A program made the translations under genes and the position numbers. From the NCBI RefSeq assembly GCF_947495275.1, contig NZ_CANLYL010000002.1:62001-126000 (forward strand): a stretch of DNA of 64,000 nt, given 5' to 3'. The notes under the pieces are model-generated. The model ran no database searches. It saw only the letters and a list, made by a program, of their open reading frames with translations, and had not been told where the DNA came from. Shown one piece after another: positions 17,162-26,074 of this stretch (position 1 is its first letter; each line of letters begins with the position of its first letter). This DNA is from an uncultured Roseobacter sp. GTDB taxonomy: Bacteria; Pseudomonadota; Alphaproteobacteria; Rhodobacterales; Rhodobacteraceae.

Positions 17162-18199
17162 ATGACGACGAGACGTAAGTTCCTGACCACTGCCGGTGTC
17201 GGTGGTGCTGCGGCCCTGGCCAGCCCTTCCATCGTAAAGGCGCAAACCGCGATCAAGTGGCGCTTTCAGACCTATGCCGGTGGCGCATTGGGTGAGCATG
17301 TGACCAAACCGGTCATCGATTACATCAATGCCAATTCCAATGGCGAACTGGAGGTCGAACTGTTCTATGCGGATCAGATCGTGCCGACGGGCGAGCTTTT
17401 CCAGGCGCTGCAACGTGGCACCATTGACGGGGTCCATTCCGATGACGACTCGATGGCGTCCCCGACACCTCTGCGGATGTTTGGCGGGTATTTCCCCTTT
17501 GCGACCAAGCATATTCTCGATGTGCCGGTGCTCTTCAACCAGTATGGGCTGAAAGAGATCTGGGAAGAGGAGTACGCCAAGGTAGGGGTCAAGTGGCTGT
17601 CCGCTGCGGGGCAGGATCCTTGTAATTTCAACACCAAGAAAGAGATCACCTCGGTCGCTGATCTTGACGGTCTGAAGCTATATACTTTCCCAACGGCGGG
17701 CCGCTTCCTGTCCAAGTTCGGCGTGGTGCCGGTGAACATTCCCTATGAGGATGCGGAGGTTGCGGTGCAGACCGGTGAGCTTGACGGCATGGCCTGGTCG
17801 GGGATTACCGAAGATTACACCGTAGGCTGGGCAGACGTTACCGATTACTTCCTGACCAATAACATCTCGGGCGCGTGGATCGGGTCGTGGTTTGTCAACG
17901 AGGAGCGTTGGGCAGAACTGCCGGATCATCTGAAATCGGTCGTTATGGCGGCGACTGAGGCGGGACACACCTACCGCAACCAGTGGTACTGGGGCGGCGA
18001 AGCGGCCCTGCGGGCCAACGGCGACAAGCTGCAACTGCGGTCCGTGCCACCTTCAGAATGGGCCGAGGTCGAAAACGCCGCCAAGGAGTTCTGGGACGAG
18101 GTTGCCCAGGAAGGTGAAGTGCATCAGAAGATCGTCAACATCTTCAAGGAATACAACAGCGTCATCAACCAGGCGGGTGTGCCTTACAACTTCGAGTAA
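17162..18199 (+). CDS. TRAP transporter substrate-binding protein (DctP), Tat-type signal
   Basis: A 345-residue periplasmic binding protein with a twin-arginine leader (TTRRKFLTTAGVGGAAALA) cleaved near VKAQ. AGAGAGGAAATC-type Shine-Dalgarno sequence precedes ATG 17162. Most DctP proteins carry an Arg in the LKIR/LKMR strand that pairs with the substrate carboxylate. Here the equivalent stretch reads DLDGLKLYTFPTAGRF, with Tyr174 at that place. This suggests a ligand without a carboxylate, such as an amine or amino alcohol. It is followed by a GC hairpin and then the glutamine-synthetase-like gene. The ligand assignment is inference. Confidence 0.88.
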   Translation: MTTRRKFLTTAGVGGAAALASPSIVKAQTAIKWRFQTYAGGALGEHVTKPVIDYINANSNGELEVELFYADQIVPTGELFQALQRGTIDGVHSDDDSMASPTPLRMFGGYFPFATKHILDVPVLFNQYGLKEIWEEEYAKVGVKWLSAAGQDPCNFNTKKEITSVADLDGLKLYTFPTAGRFLSKFGVVPVNIPYEDAEVAVQTGELDGMAWSGITEDYTVGWADVTDYFLTNNISGAWIGSWFVNEERWAELPDHLKSVVMAATEAGHTYRNQWYWGGEAALRANGDKLQLRSVPPSEWAEVENAAKEFWDEVAQEGEVHQKIVNIFKEYNSVINQAGVPYNFE

Positions 18200-18217
18200 G
18201 CCGCCAAAGATGACCAA

Positions 18218-18244
18218 AAGCGTCCCCGTCCCGCGGGGGCGCTT
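18218..18244 (+). terminator. GC-rich hairpin between dctP and the glutamine-synthetase-like gene
   Basis: An 11-bp stem (AAGCGTCCCCG / CGGGGGCGCTT, one G-T wobble) around a 5-base loop, 18 bases after the binding-protein stop. It has no long T-tract. It probably acts as a partial terminator or 3'-end stabiliser that lets the binding protein be made in excess over the enzymes downstream. Confidence 0.6.
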
Positions 18245-18267
18245 CCCCATGAGAAAGGATCCTGAAC

Positions 18268-19632
18268 ATGGCCGGAACCCTGACGTTTGAGGCATTGAAA
18301 ACAGCCGCCAAATCCGGTGAGATTGATACCGTTCTTGCCTGCATCGTCGATATGCAGGGCCGCCTGATGGGCAAGCGTTTTCACGCGATGAACTTTGTCG
18401 AGCATTCTCATGCGGAAACCCATTGCTGCAATTATCTGCTGGCCACCGATCTTGAAATGGCGACGCCCGATGGCTACGCCAGCACCTCCTGGCAGTCGGG
18501 TTACGGCGACTACGTCATGAAACCGGATCTCGACACGCTGCGCCCGGTGCCGTGGCTGGAGGGCACCGCTTTGGTTCTGTGCGATGTGCTGGACCATCAT
18601 ACGCATCAACCGGTGCCGCATTCCCCCCGTGCGGTTCTGAAAAAGCAGATCGCGCGGCTCGATGCGCTGGGCTTCACCGCGATGATGGCCACGGAACTGG
18701 AGTTCTTTCTTTTCGAAAAGAGTTTTGACGACATCCGCAAAAGCGGGTTCCGCGATCTCGCGCCGATCAGCGGGTATAACGAGGATTACCATATTCTTCA
18801 GACCACGAAGGAAGAGGCGATCATGCGCCCGCTGCGCAACCACCTCTATGCTGCGGGTGTGCCGGTTGAGAATACCAAGGGCGAAGCTGAGGCGGGTCAG
18901 GAAGAACTGAACATCCGCTATGCTGAAGCGCTCGATTGTGCCGATCATCACAGCCTGGCCAAACACGCGGTCAAGGAGATCGCATGGCAGCAGGGGCATG
19001 CCGCGAGTTTCATGCCCAAGTGGAACGCGGGGAAGGTTGGCAGTTCGTCACATGTGCACCAATCCCTGTGGCAGGGCGGCAAACCGGTGTTCTATCAGGA
19101 GGGCGCCGATCTGGGCATGTCCGATCTGATGCAACATTATATGGCCGGGCTGATCGCCTATGCGCCTGATTATGTGTGTTTTCTGGCACCTTACGTGAAC
19201 AGCTACAAGCGCTTTGCCAAGGGCACCTTTGCGCCCACCAAGACGGTCTGGTCGGTCGATAACCGCACGGCGGGCTTTCGGTTGTGCGGCGATGGCACCA
19301 AAGGTGTCCGCGTCGAGTGCCGGATTGGCGGGTCAGACCTCAACCCCTATCTGGCGCAGGCAGCGATGCTGGCGGCAGGCATCAAGGGGATTGAGGACAA
19401 GCTGGCGCTTGCCCCTCCCACCACAGGTGATGTCTATGAGGACGACAAAGCCGCCGATATCCCCCAGACGCTGCGTGCGGCAACCGAGACCCTGCGCAAT
19501 TCGAAAATGCTGCGAGAAGCCATGGGCGATGATGTGGTCGACCACTACACCCGCGCTGCTGAATGGGAGCAGGAAGAATTTGACCGGGCGGTGACCGATT
19601 GGGAAATCGCGCGCAGTTTTGAAAGGGCCTGA
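18268..19632 (+). CDS. Glutamine synthetase-like gamma-glutamyl ligase (PuuA/IpuC type)
   Basis: A 454-residue member of the glutamine synthetase superfamily. It has a short N-terminal beta-grasp domain (CIVDMQGRLMGKRFHA) and a catalytic domain with MATELEFFLF (metal Glu), GEAEAGQEELNIRY, GSSSHVHQSLW (nucleotide/metal His), NSYKRF, and RVECRIGGSDLNPYL near the C-terminus. These are features of the PuuA/IpuC/FluG-like group that joins glutamate to an amine. The classical adenylylation Tyr loop of GlnA is not evident. Lying directly before aldehyde and alcohol dehydrogenases, it probably forms a gamma-glutamyl amide at the head of an amine or amino-alcohol pathway. AAGGAT precedes the ATG. Confidence 0.88.
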   Translation: MAGTLTFEALKTAAKSGEIDTVLACIVDMQGRLMGKRFHAMNFVEHSHAETHCCNYLLATDLEMATPDGYASTSWQSGYGDYVMKPDLDTLRPVPWLEGTALVLCDVLDHHTHQPVPHSPRAVLKKQIARLDALGFTAMMATELEFFLFEKSFDDIRKSGFRDLAPISGYNEDYHILQTTKEEAIMRPLRNHLYAAGVPVENTKGEAEAGQEELNIRYAEALDCADHHSLAKHAVKEIAWQQGHAASFMPKWNAGKVGSSSHVHQSLWQGGKPVFYQEGADLGMSDLMQHYMAGLIAYAPDYVCFLAPYVNSYKRFAKGTFAPTKTVWSVDNRTAGFRLCGDGTKGVRVECRIGGSDLNPYLAQAAMLAAGIKGIEDKLALAPPTTGDVYEDDKAADIPQTLRAATETLRNSKMLREAMGDDVVDHYTRAAEWEQEEFDRAVTDWEIARSFERA

Positions 19633-19635
19633 ACC

Positions 19636-21009
19636 ATGACCATCACCTGTATTTCGCCGGTCGACGGATCGATCTATGCGACGCGCCCGACATTGAATGA
19701 ATTCGAAGCTGCCGAAGCGGTCGCCAAGGCCAAAATAGCGCAAACTGCCTGGGCCGCGCGCCCGCTGATAGAACGGATCGAACTGGTGCGCGCCGGTGTC
19801 GCGAATGTGGGCGCGATGAATGACGAGATCGTGCCGGAACTGGCCTGGCAAATGGGGCGTCCCATCCGTTATGGCGGCGAGTTCGGCGGGTTTGAAGAGC
19901 GTAGCCAATATATGGCGGAGATTGCTGAGGATGCGCTGGCCCCGATTATGTTGGAGGACAGCGGCGCTTTCAAACGCATGATCAAACGTGTTCCGCACGG
20001 GCTGGTGCTTGTCGTGGCCCCCTGGAATTACCCCTATATGACAGCGATTAACACCGTGGCACCAGCGCTGATTGCCGGCAATGCCGTGATGCTGAAACAC
20101 GCGAGCCAGACGCCGCTGGTGGGTGAGCGCATGGCGCGGGCCTTTCAGAACGCTGGCGTACCGGCGGATGTTTTCCAGAATGTCTTTCTCGATCACAAAA
20201 CGACCTCTGCGCTGATCGCCGATCGGGCCTTTGGTTTTGTGAATTTCACCGGATCGGTCGCCGGTGGACGGGCGATGGAAGCCGCAGCGCAAGGCACCTT
20301 CACCGGTCTGGGGCTTGAGCTTGGCGGCAAGGACCCCGGCTATGTGATGGAGGACGCGGATCTGACGGCAGCAGCAGAGACACTGATCGACGGGGCGATG
20401 TTCAATTCCGGCCAGTGCTGCTGCGGGATCGAGCGGATTTACGTGACCGAGAGCCTTCTTGACGCCTTTGTCGAAAAGGCGGTCAAGATCGTGGAGGGCT
20501 ACAGGCTGGGCAACCCGCTTGACCCCGAAACGACGCTGGGCCCCATGGCGCAGGCGCGCTTTGCCGATCTTGTGCGCAGCCAGACGGCGGAGGCGGTGGC
20601 CTCCGGTGCCCACGCGCTGATTGATCCCGCACTTTTCCCGCAGGATGAGGGCGCCTATCTGATGCCGCAAATCCTCGTGGATGTGGATCACTCGATGCGG
20701 GTGATGCGCGAGGAAAGCTTTGGCCCGGTGGTCGGGATCATGCCGGTCAAGGATGATGCTGAGGCCATCCGGCTGATGAACGACAGCGACTATGGGCTGA
20801 CGGCTTCGCTCTGGACCGCGGATGCCGCCCGTGCCGAGGCCATTGGTGATGCCATCGAGACCGGCACCGTGTTTCTCAACCGCGCCGACTACCTCGATCC
20901 GGGCTTGTGCTGGACTGGTTGCAAGGATACCGGTCGCGGGGGCGGTCTGTCGGTCATTGGCTATCACAACCTGACCCACCCCAAATCATACCATCTCAAG
21001 AAGGCCTGA
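19636..21009 (+). CDS. Aldehyde dehydrogenase family protein
   Basis: A 457-residue NAD(P)-dependent aldehyde dehydrogenase. It shows VAPWNYPYMTAINT, FTGSVAGGRAM, LELGGKDPGYV with the general-base Glu228, and FNSGQCCCGIERIY, where Cys261-263 include the catalytic nucleophile (by family pattern Cys262). The C-terminus has EESFGPVVGIM and the NDSDYGLTASLW block. It starts three bases after the glutamine-synthetase-like stop. In this operon it would oxidise a gamma-glutamyl aldehyde to the acid, as PuuC does for putrescine. The actual aldehyde is inferred. Confidence 0.92.
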   Translation: MTITCISPVDGSIYATRPTLNEFEAAEAVAKAKIAQTAWAARPLIERIELVRAGVANVGAMNDEIVPELAWQMGRPIRYGGEFGGFEERSQYMAEIAEDALAPIMLEDSGAFKRMIKRVPHGLVLVVAPWNYPYMTAINTVAPALIAGNAVMLKHASQTPLVGERMARAFQNAGVPADVFQNVFLDHKTTSALIADRAFGFVNFTGSVAGGRAMEAAAQGTFTGLGLELGGKDPGYVMEDADLTAAAETLIDGAMFNSGQCCCGIERIYVTESLLDAFVEKAVKIVEGYRLGNPLDPETTLGPMAQARFADLVRSQTAEAVASGAHALIDPALFPQDEGAYLMPQILVDVDHSMRVMREESFGPVVGIMPVKDDAEAIRLMNDSDYGLTASLWTADAARAEAIGDAIETGTVFLNRADYLDPGLCWTGCKDTGRGGGLSVIGYHNLTHPKSYHLKKA

Positions 21010-21013
21010 ACTG

Positions 21014-22159
21014 ATGTCACTCGTTGCAAACTGGTCCTACCCGACTGCCATGCGTTTTGGCGCCGGGCGTATTTCGGAAATCGCGGATGCCTGCGTGACG
21101 GCGGGGATCACAAAACCCTTGCTGGTCACCGACAAGGGACTGGCCGAATTGCCGATCACGCAGAACACCCTCGATCTTCTGACAACGGCGGGCCTTGGCC
21201 GGGCGATGTTCTCTGACGTGGATCCGAATCCGACGGAAAAAAACGCCGAAGAAGGCGTGCGGGTTTTCCGCGAGGGCGGGCATGACGGGGTTGTGGCCTT
21301 TGGCGGTGGGTCCGGCCTCGATCTGGGCAAGGTGATTGCCTTCATGGCGGGGCAAACGCGCCCTTTGTGGGATTTCGAGGATATTGGCGATTGGTGGACG
21401 CGCGCGGATGCGGATGCGATTGCGCCTATCGTCGCGGTGCCGACAACGGCGGGCACCGGGTCCGAAGTCGGACGCGCCAGCGTCATCACCAATTCGCAAA
21501 CCCATGAGAAGAAGATCATTTTCCACCCGAAAATTCTGCCCGCCGTGGTGATCTGCGATCCTGAATTGACCGTGGGCATGCCCCCCGCAATCACCGCAGG
21601 CACCGGCATGGACGCCTTCGCCCATTGTCTGGAGGCCTATTGTTCCCCCCATTACCACCCGATGAGCCAGGGCATCGCGCTCGAAGGGATGCGCTTGGTC
21701 AAGGACAACCTGCTGCTGGCCTATGAGGATGGCACCAACCTGACGGCGCGCGCGCATATGATGTCGGCGGCGGCGATGGGGGCCACGGCCTTTCAGAAGG
21801 GCCTTGGAGCCATTCACGCGCTCAGCCACCCCATCGGGGCTGTGCATCATACGCATCATGGCACGACAAATGCGGTGGTGATGCAGCAGGTGTTGATGTT
21901 CAACCGGCCCAAGGTGCGCAAACATCTTGCGCGGGCGGCGAACTACCTCAGCATCTCGGGCGGTTTCGATGGGTTTTACGGGTTTGTGGGCGATTTGAAC
22001 GACAAACTGGGGATACCGAAAAACTTGACCGATTTGGGTGTGACGCGCCCGGATATCGACGCGCTGGTCGCTTCGGCCCTTCAGGACCCGAGCTGCGGTG
22101 GCAACCCGGTCAAGATGACGGTCAAGAACACAACCGAACTGTTGCAATCCTGTTTCTAA
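21014..22159 (+). CDS. Iron-containing alcohol dehydrogenase
   Basis: A 381-residue group III alcohol dehydrogenase. It has the NAD site GGGSGLDLGKVIAFMAG (about residues 97-113), VPTTAGTGSEV, and metal ligands in GMDAFAHCLEAYCSP and HALSHPIGAVHHTHHG. It probably oxidises an alcohol group to the aldehyde used by the preceding dehydrogenase. A glutamylated amino alcohol is the best guess from context. The gene starts four bases after the aldehyde dehydrogenase and ends the operon. Its stop overlaps the stop of the convergent TauE/SafE gene by four bases. Confidence 0.92.
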   Translation: MSLVANWSYPTAMRFGAGRISEIADACVTAGITKPLLVTDKGLAELPITQNTLDLLTTAGLGRAMFSDVDPNPTEKNAEEGVRVFREGGHDGVVAFGGGSGLDLGKVIAFMAGQTRPLWDFEDIGDWWTRADADAIAPIVAVPTTAGTGSEVGRASVITNSQTHEKKIIFHPKILPAVVICDPELTVGMPPAITAGTGMDAFAHCLEAYCSPHYHPMSQGIALEGMRLVKDNLLLAYEDGTNLTARAHMMSAAAMGATAFQKGLGAIHALSHPIGAVHHTHHGTTNAVVMQQVLMFNRPKVRKHLARAANYLSISGGFDGFYGFVGDLNDKLGIPKNLTDLGVTRPDIDALVASALQDPSCGGNPVKMTVKNTTELLQSCF

Positions 22160-22905
22160 GCGTACCATATTGCGCGACGTAGCAGGTTGAGGCCCAGGAA
22201 AACAAAGACGATCAGCAGCGCGTTGCGAAAGCCGGAGACGGAGAGCTTTTTGCGCAAAACCTCTCCCATGCTGAACCCTGCGATTGTGGGGATCAGCATG
22301 ATCGCTGATGCCCCGGCAAGGGGACCCGTCAGGAACCCCAATTGGGCATAGGCGATGCAAAGGGGCAGGCTGCCCACGAAGATGAGAAACCCGGTCGCGC
22401 GGACAAACTCATCCTTATCGACGCGTTTTGTGGCCAGATACATGGCCAGCGGTGCGCCCCATCCGGCGGTCATGCCACCGATGATGCCGGCCATGAGACC
22501 GAAGCCAAACTGCGCCTTGCGATCGTGGCGTTCCGGCAATGGCGGCACCATACCCTTCCAACTGACGGCGACAAAAATCAGGATGACCACGCCCAGAACA
22601 GCGAGCAAAGCGCGATCCGATGTGTCTTTTGTGAAAAAGGTCGTGGCGGCGACGCCCACAAGCAGAACAACAGCAAACACGGCATAGAGACGGACAGTTC
22701 GCCAAAGATGACCCGCACGAAACACCTGCCATGCATTTGATCCGATCATCGGGAACATCACGAGGGCAATTGCGGTGCGGGGGTCAAGGAAGAGCGTCAT
22801 CAGCGCGATGGCAGCTGTTGGCAGACCAATGCCCGTCAGCCCCTTGATTGCACCCGAAAAAAGAAACGCCCCGGCGGCGATCAACAGGAGTACCGAATAG
22901 TCCAA
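22156..22905 (-). CDS. TauE/SafE-family sulfite/organosulfonate permease
   Basis: A 249-residue membrane protein with about eight hydrophobic segments. The repeated family pattern is GAIKGLTGIGLPTAAIALM at the N-terminus and GIIGGMTAGWGAPLAMYL in the second half. TauE/SafE proteins export sulfite, sulfoacetate or other small anions. I placed the start at TTG 22905, which has AGGAAG seven bases upstream and gives the family length. An in-frame ATG at 22974 would add 23 residues without similarity. No sulfur-oxidation gene is adjacent, although a rhodanese starts divergently at 23088. Confidence 0.85.
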   Translation of the reverse strand: MDYSVLLLIAAGAFLFSGAIKGLTGIGLPTAAIALMTLFLDPRTAIALVMFPMIGSNAWQVFRAGHLWRTVRLYAVFAVVLLVGVAATTFFTKDTSDRALLAVLGVVILIFVAVSWKGMVPPLPERHDRKAQFGFGLMAGIIGGMTAGWGAPLAMYLATKRVDKDEFVRATGFLIFVGSLPLCIAYAQLGFLTGPLAGASAIMLIPTIAGFSMGEVLRKKLSVSGFRNALLIVFVFLGLNLLRRAIWYA

Positions 22906-23087
22906 AGTGCTGCTTCCTGTCTTGATGGGCCTTGCGGGTAATCCGCGCAGGAGGATCGTTCTGACGTCCCGCATGTGTCAATTGAAGAGGTTCGCGCCAT
23001 TGCTCTTGTGGCAGCAGTTGTTGCCCCCTGCAAGCTGTGCAAGAGTTCGCATCATACCCGATCCCCTCAAGAACCGGAGAGCGAAAC

Positions 23088-23489
23088 ATGGCTGCATTAA
23101 AAACGACTTCCGCACAGATGGTTGCGGAGGCCCGTGCGCGGATTGAAGAGATTGAAACAAGCGATCTGATCGCGATGGTGGATGATCCGGATGTGGTAAT
23201 CGTGGATATTCGTGATGTGCGCGAACGGCAGCGCAGCGGGTATATTCCGGGCAGTTTTCACGCGCCGCGCGGGATGATCGAGTTCTGGGTCGACCCCGAC
23301 AGCCCTTATTTCAAGGACATTTTTGGGCAGGACAAGAAATTTGTTTTTCACTGCGCCTCTGGGTGGCGCTCTGCGATTACCACCGCGACCCTGCAGGATA
23401 TGGGGTTCGACGCCGCCCATCTGAAAGAAGGGTTTTCGACATGGGAAAAACAAGGTGGACCGGTCGAATACCCAGAAGCGAAAGACTGA
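23088..23489 (+). CDS. Rhodanese-domain sulfurtransferase
   Basis: A 133-residue single-domain rhodanese. It contains VVIVDIRDVRERQRSGYIPG and the active-site loop FHCASGWRSA with Cys89, which accepts a sulfane sulfur. The ATG at 23088 follows GGAGAGCG; the longer frame from 23037 lacks support. No signal peptide is visible, so it is likely cytosolic. It is divergent from a TauE/SafE permease and upstream of cydAB, from which a hairpin and about 150 bases separate it. Thiosulfate or persulfide handling is plausible, but the substrate is unknown. Confidence 0.88.
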   Translation: MAALKTTSAQMVAEARARIEEIETSDLIAMVDDPDVVIVDIRDVRERQRSGYIPGSFHAPRGMIEFWVDPDSPYFKDIFGQDKKFVFHCASGWRSAITTATLQDMGFDAAHLKEGFSTWEKQGGPVEYPEAKD

Positions 23490-23490
23490 A

Positions 23491-23510
23491 AACCGCGCCG
23501 TCTGGCGGTT
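23491..23510 (+). terminator. Hairpin after rhodanese gene
   Basis: Arms AACCGC and GCGGTT begin one base after the rhodanese stop codon and enclose an 8-base loop that can add one further pair. The T-tract is poor. It probably ends or weakens transcription before cydA. Confidence 0.45.
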
Positions 23511-23658
23511 GGGGCCGCTCGCAAGAGGGTGAAGCCTCACAACGCACACCCATCTAAAGATGCGCAAATCGTCGCATCGCAATGGGCATTGAGACATCCG
23601 CAACTACTTCTGGGTTAAGCGCCATCGAGGCGGTTGTTGATGATTTGAGGTACGCACC

Positions 23659-25047
23659 ATGGACACATTGCTTTTGTCGCGCATTCAGTTCGGCGCGAAT
23701 ATATCGTTCCATATCCTGTTCCCGACAATCACCATCGCTCTGGGCTGGGTGCTGCTGTTCTTCAAGCTGCGTTTCAACGCAACGGGAGAGCAGAAGTGGA
23801 TGGACGCCTATATGTTTTGGGTGAAAATCTTTGCCCTTTCCTTTGCCATGGGTGTGGTGTCGGGCATCACCATGTCTTTCCAGTTTGGCACCAACTGGCC
23901 GGGGTTCATGGAAACCGTCGGGAATGTGGCGGGGCCGCTGCTGGCCTATGAGGTGATGACTGCCTTTTTCCTCGAAGCGGTCTTTCTGGGGATCATGCTC
24001 TTTGGCGCATCGCGAGTGAAGCCCTGGGTGCACACGTTGGCGACATTCCTCGTGGCTTTCGGCACCACCATGTCCGCCTTTTGGATCATCGTGCTGAATT
24101 CCTGGATGCACACACCACAGGGGCATGAACTGCGCGACGGGATCGTTTTTGCCACCAACTGGTGGGAGATTATTTTCAACCCCTCGATGCCCTACCGGTT
24201 GATCCACATGCTGCTGGCCTCGGGACTGACCGTGGCCTTCCTGATCGCGGGTATCTCTGCTCTGCGCCTGCTGTGGGGGGACCGGGCAGAGAATGTGAAA
24301 TCCACTTTTCGTTTTGGCATCATCACCGGGGCGGTGCTGATCCCCTTGCAAATTCTGGCGGGCGATCATCATGGTCTGAATACGTTGGAATACCAGCCTG
24401 CCAAGGTCGCGGCCATGGAAGGCAATTGGGAGACCGGACCGAACGTGCCGCTGTTGCTCTTTGCGATCCCGGATGACGCGGAGCGCACCAACCATTTTGA
24501 GCTGCGCATACCCAATGGTGCCTCTCTGATCCTGACCCATAAACTGGATGGCGTGGTGCCGGGGCTGAACGATTTTGTGGCCGAAGATGGCACGCCCCTG
24601 CACCCGCGTGTGGCCCCGGTGTTTTTTAGTTTCCGCGTGATGGTTGGCACTGGCATGGCCATGCTGATCTTGTCCTGGGCCGGTCTGTACTATCTGCGCA
24701 GATACGGGGCGGAAAACATGCCCAGATTGCCGCTATACGCCTTTACGGCGATGAGTTTCAGTGGCTGGATCGCGACGCTGGCCGGTTGGTACACCACTGA
24801 AATCGGGCGACAGCCGTGGCTGGTGCAGGGCATTCTGACAACCAAGGAGGCGGTCAGTGATGTGCCGTCGGGCATGGTTCTGGGCACGTTGATCGGATAC
24901 TTGCTGGTCTATGCCGCGCTGATCATCGCCTATATCGCTGTCATCACCTATCTGGCACGCAAGGCCTCCCGGGGCGAGCCCATGTCGACGCGCCGATATC
25001 CGCGCAGCGGTGAAGCCGAAGTCGCCGCCCTGCAACCGGGAGAATGA
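23659..25047 (+). CDS. cydA: Cytochrome bd-type quinol oxidase subunit I
   Basis: A 462-residue multi-span membrane protein. It has the N-terminal LLSRIQFGANISFHILFP block with the heme-ligand His near the membrane surface, HMLLASGLTVAFLIAG with the heme b558 His, and GWYTTEIGRQPWLVQG, the conserved GRQPW loop. It is shorter than E. coli CydA and its Q-loop region is brief, so it belongs to the short-Q-loop branch that includes cyanide-insensitive CioA. It reduces O2 with quinol electrons and builds proton motive force without pumping. It overlaps cydB by ATGA. Confidence 0.93.
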   Translation: MDTLLLSRIQFGANISFHILFPTITIALGWVLLFFKLRFNATGEQKWMDAYMFWVKIFALSFAMGVVSGITMSFQFGTNWPGFMETVGNVAGPLLAYEVMTAFFLEAVFLGIMLFGASRVKPWVHTLATFLVAFGTTMSAFWIIVLNSWMHTPQGHELRDGIVFATNWWEIIFNPSMPYRLIHMLLASGLTVAFLIAGISALRLLWGDRAENVKSTFRFGIITGAVLIPLQILAGDHHGLNTLEYQPAKVAAMEGNWETGPNVPLLLFAIPDDAERTNHFELRIPNGASLILTHKLDGVVPGLNDFVAEDGTPLHPRVAPVFFSFRVMVGTGMAMLILSWAGLYYLRRYGAENMPRLPLYAFTAMSFSGWIATLAGWYTTEIGRQPWLVQGILTTKEAVSDVPSGMVLGTLIGYLLVYAALIIAYIAVITYLARKASRGEPMSTRRYPRSGEAEVAALQPGE

Positions 25048-26060
25048 GCATGGAGATGTTTGGAGACCCCGCCGTCTGGCTGCCCTGGACTTTCGCCTTC
25101 CTGATGGGCCTGTCGATCCTGATCTATGTGATCCTTGACGGGTTTGATCTGGGCGTGGGCCTGTTGATGCCGCTGGCGGAACCAGTCGAAAAGGATCGTC
25201 TGGTCGCCTCCATCGGCCCTTTCTGGGACGCCAATGAAACATGGCTGGTGCTGGCCATCGGCCTGTTGCTTGTCGCCTTTCCAACCGCCCATGGGGTCAT
25301 CCTGACCTCGCTTTATTTTCCGGTCTTTGTGATGCTGATCGGGCTGATCCTGCGGGGTGTTTCCTTTGAGTTTCGCGCCAAGGCACCCATCGCGCAGAAA
25401 CCGCGGTGGAATGCCGCGTTTTTCGCCGGGTCCCTGATGGCGTCGATGAGCCAGGGGTTCATGCTTGGGATGTATGTCATGGGGCTGACCTGGACATGGA
25501 GCCACATCGGCTTTGCGCTGCTGACAGCGGTTTTTCTGACCGTGGGATACAGTTTCATCGGCGCGGCGTGGCTGATTGCCAAGACCGATGGTGCGCTGCA
25601 ACGACGCGCCGTTGGCTGGGCCAAGGGGGGCATCTGGGGGCTGATCCTGGGGATCGTGGCGATATCGCTGGCCACGCCCTTTGTCAGTTCGCGCATTTTT
25701 GAGAAATGGTTCAGCCTGCCAGAGTTTCTTTACCTGTCGCCGCTGCCCGTTCTGTCGGCTGTGCTGGTCATCTACTTGTGGTGGCAACTGCGCAACCTTC
25801 CAAAGAGCACGGGCAAACGGGTCTGGGCCCCCTTTGCCGCCGCCATGGCGTTGTTTGCGCTGGCTTTCTGCGGTATGGCCTATTCGTTTTACCCCTATGT
25901 GGTGCCCGAGCAGATCACCATTTACGAAGCGGCGTCTGCGCCCGAAAGCCTCTTTATCATCCTGATCGGCACAGTATTCGTTTTGCCCGCCATCCTCGGC
26001 TACACGGTGCTGTCCTATTATATCTTCCGGGGCAAGGCGACCGAACTGCGCTACGACTGA
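25044..26060 (+). CDS. cydB: Cytochrome bd-type quinol oxidase subunit II
   Basis: A 338-residue membrane subunit with about eight or nine hydrophobic segments. It has the family N-terminus LMGLSILIYVILDGFDLGVG and the GPFWDANETWLVLA block that contacts heme d. It pairs with CydA in the quinol oxidase. The start is at the ATGA overlap with cydA; a second ATG lies two codons later. No cydX-like small ORF and no cydDC exporter genes follow; the next gene is convergent, 14 bases away. That fits the CIO-type arrangement. Confidence 0.93.
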   Translation: MSMEMFGDPAVWLPWTFAFLMGLSILIYVILDGFDLGVGLLMPLAEPVEKDRLVASIGPFWDANETWLVLAIGLLLVAFPTAHGVILTSLYFPVFVMLIGLILRGVSFEFRAKAPIAQKPRWNAAFFAGSLMASMSQGFMLGMYVMGLTWTWSHIGFALLTAVFLTVGYSFIGAAWLIAKTDGALQRRAVGWAKGGIWGLILGIVAISLATPFVSSRIFEKWFSLPEFLYLSPLPVLSAVLVIYLWWQLRNLPKSTGKRVWAPFAAAMALFALAFCGMAYSFYPYVVPEQITIYEAASAPESLFIILIGTVFVLPAILGYTVLSYYIFRGKATELRYD

Positions 26061-26074
26061 GGGGCTGCAACAGC

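Noticed and set aside
19333-20979. 548-codon open frame antisense to the glutamine synthetase and aldehyde dehydrogenase genes
   Set aside because: It is a codon-bias shadow. The plus-strand genes show intact catalytic motifs, while this translation is rich in His/Arg/Gln with no recognisable domain.
23560-23658. FNR-type site (TTGAT-N4-ATCAA) upstream of cydA
   Set aside because: TTGATGATTTGAGG only matches one half-site; no second half at the right spacing.
26061-26074. cydX-like small gene after cydB
   Set aside because: Only 14 bases separate cydB from the convergent amidohydrolase, so no room exists.
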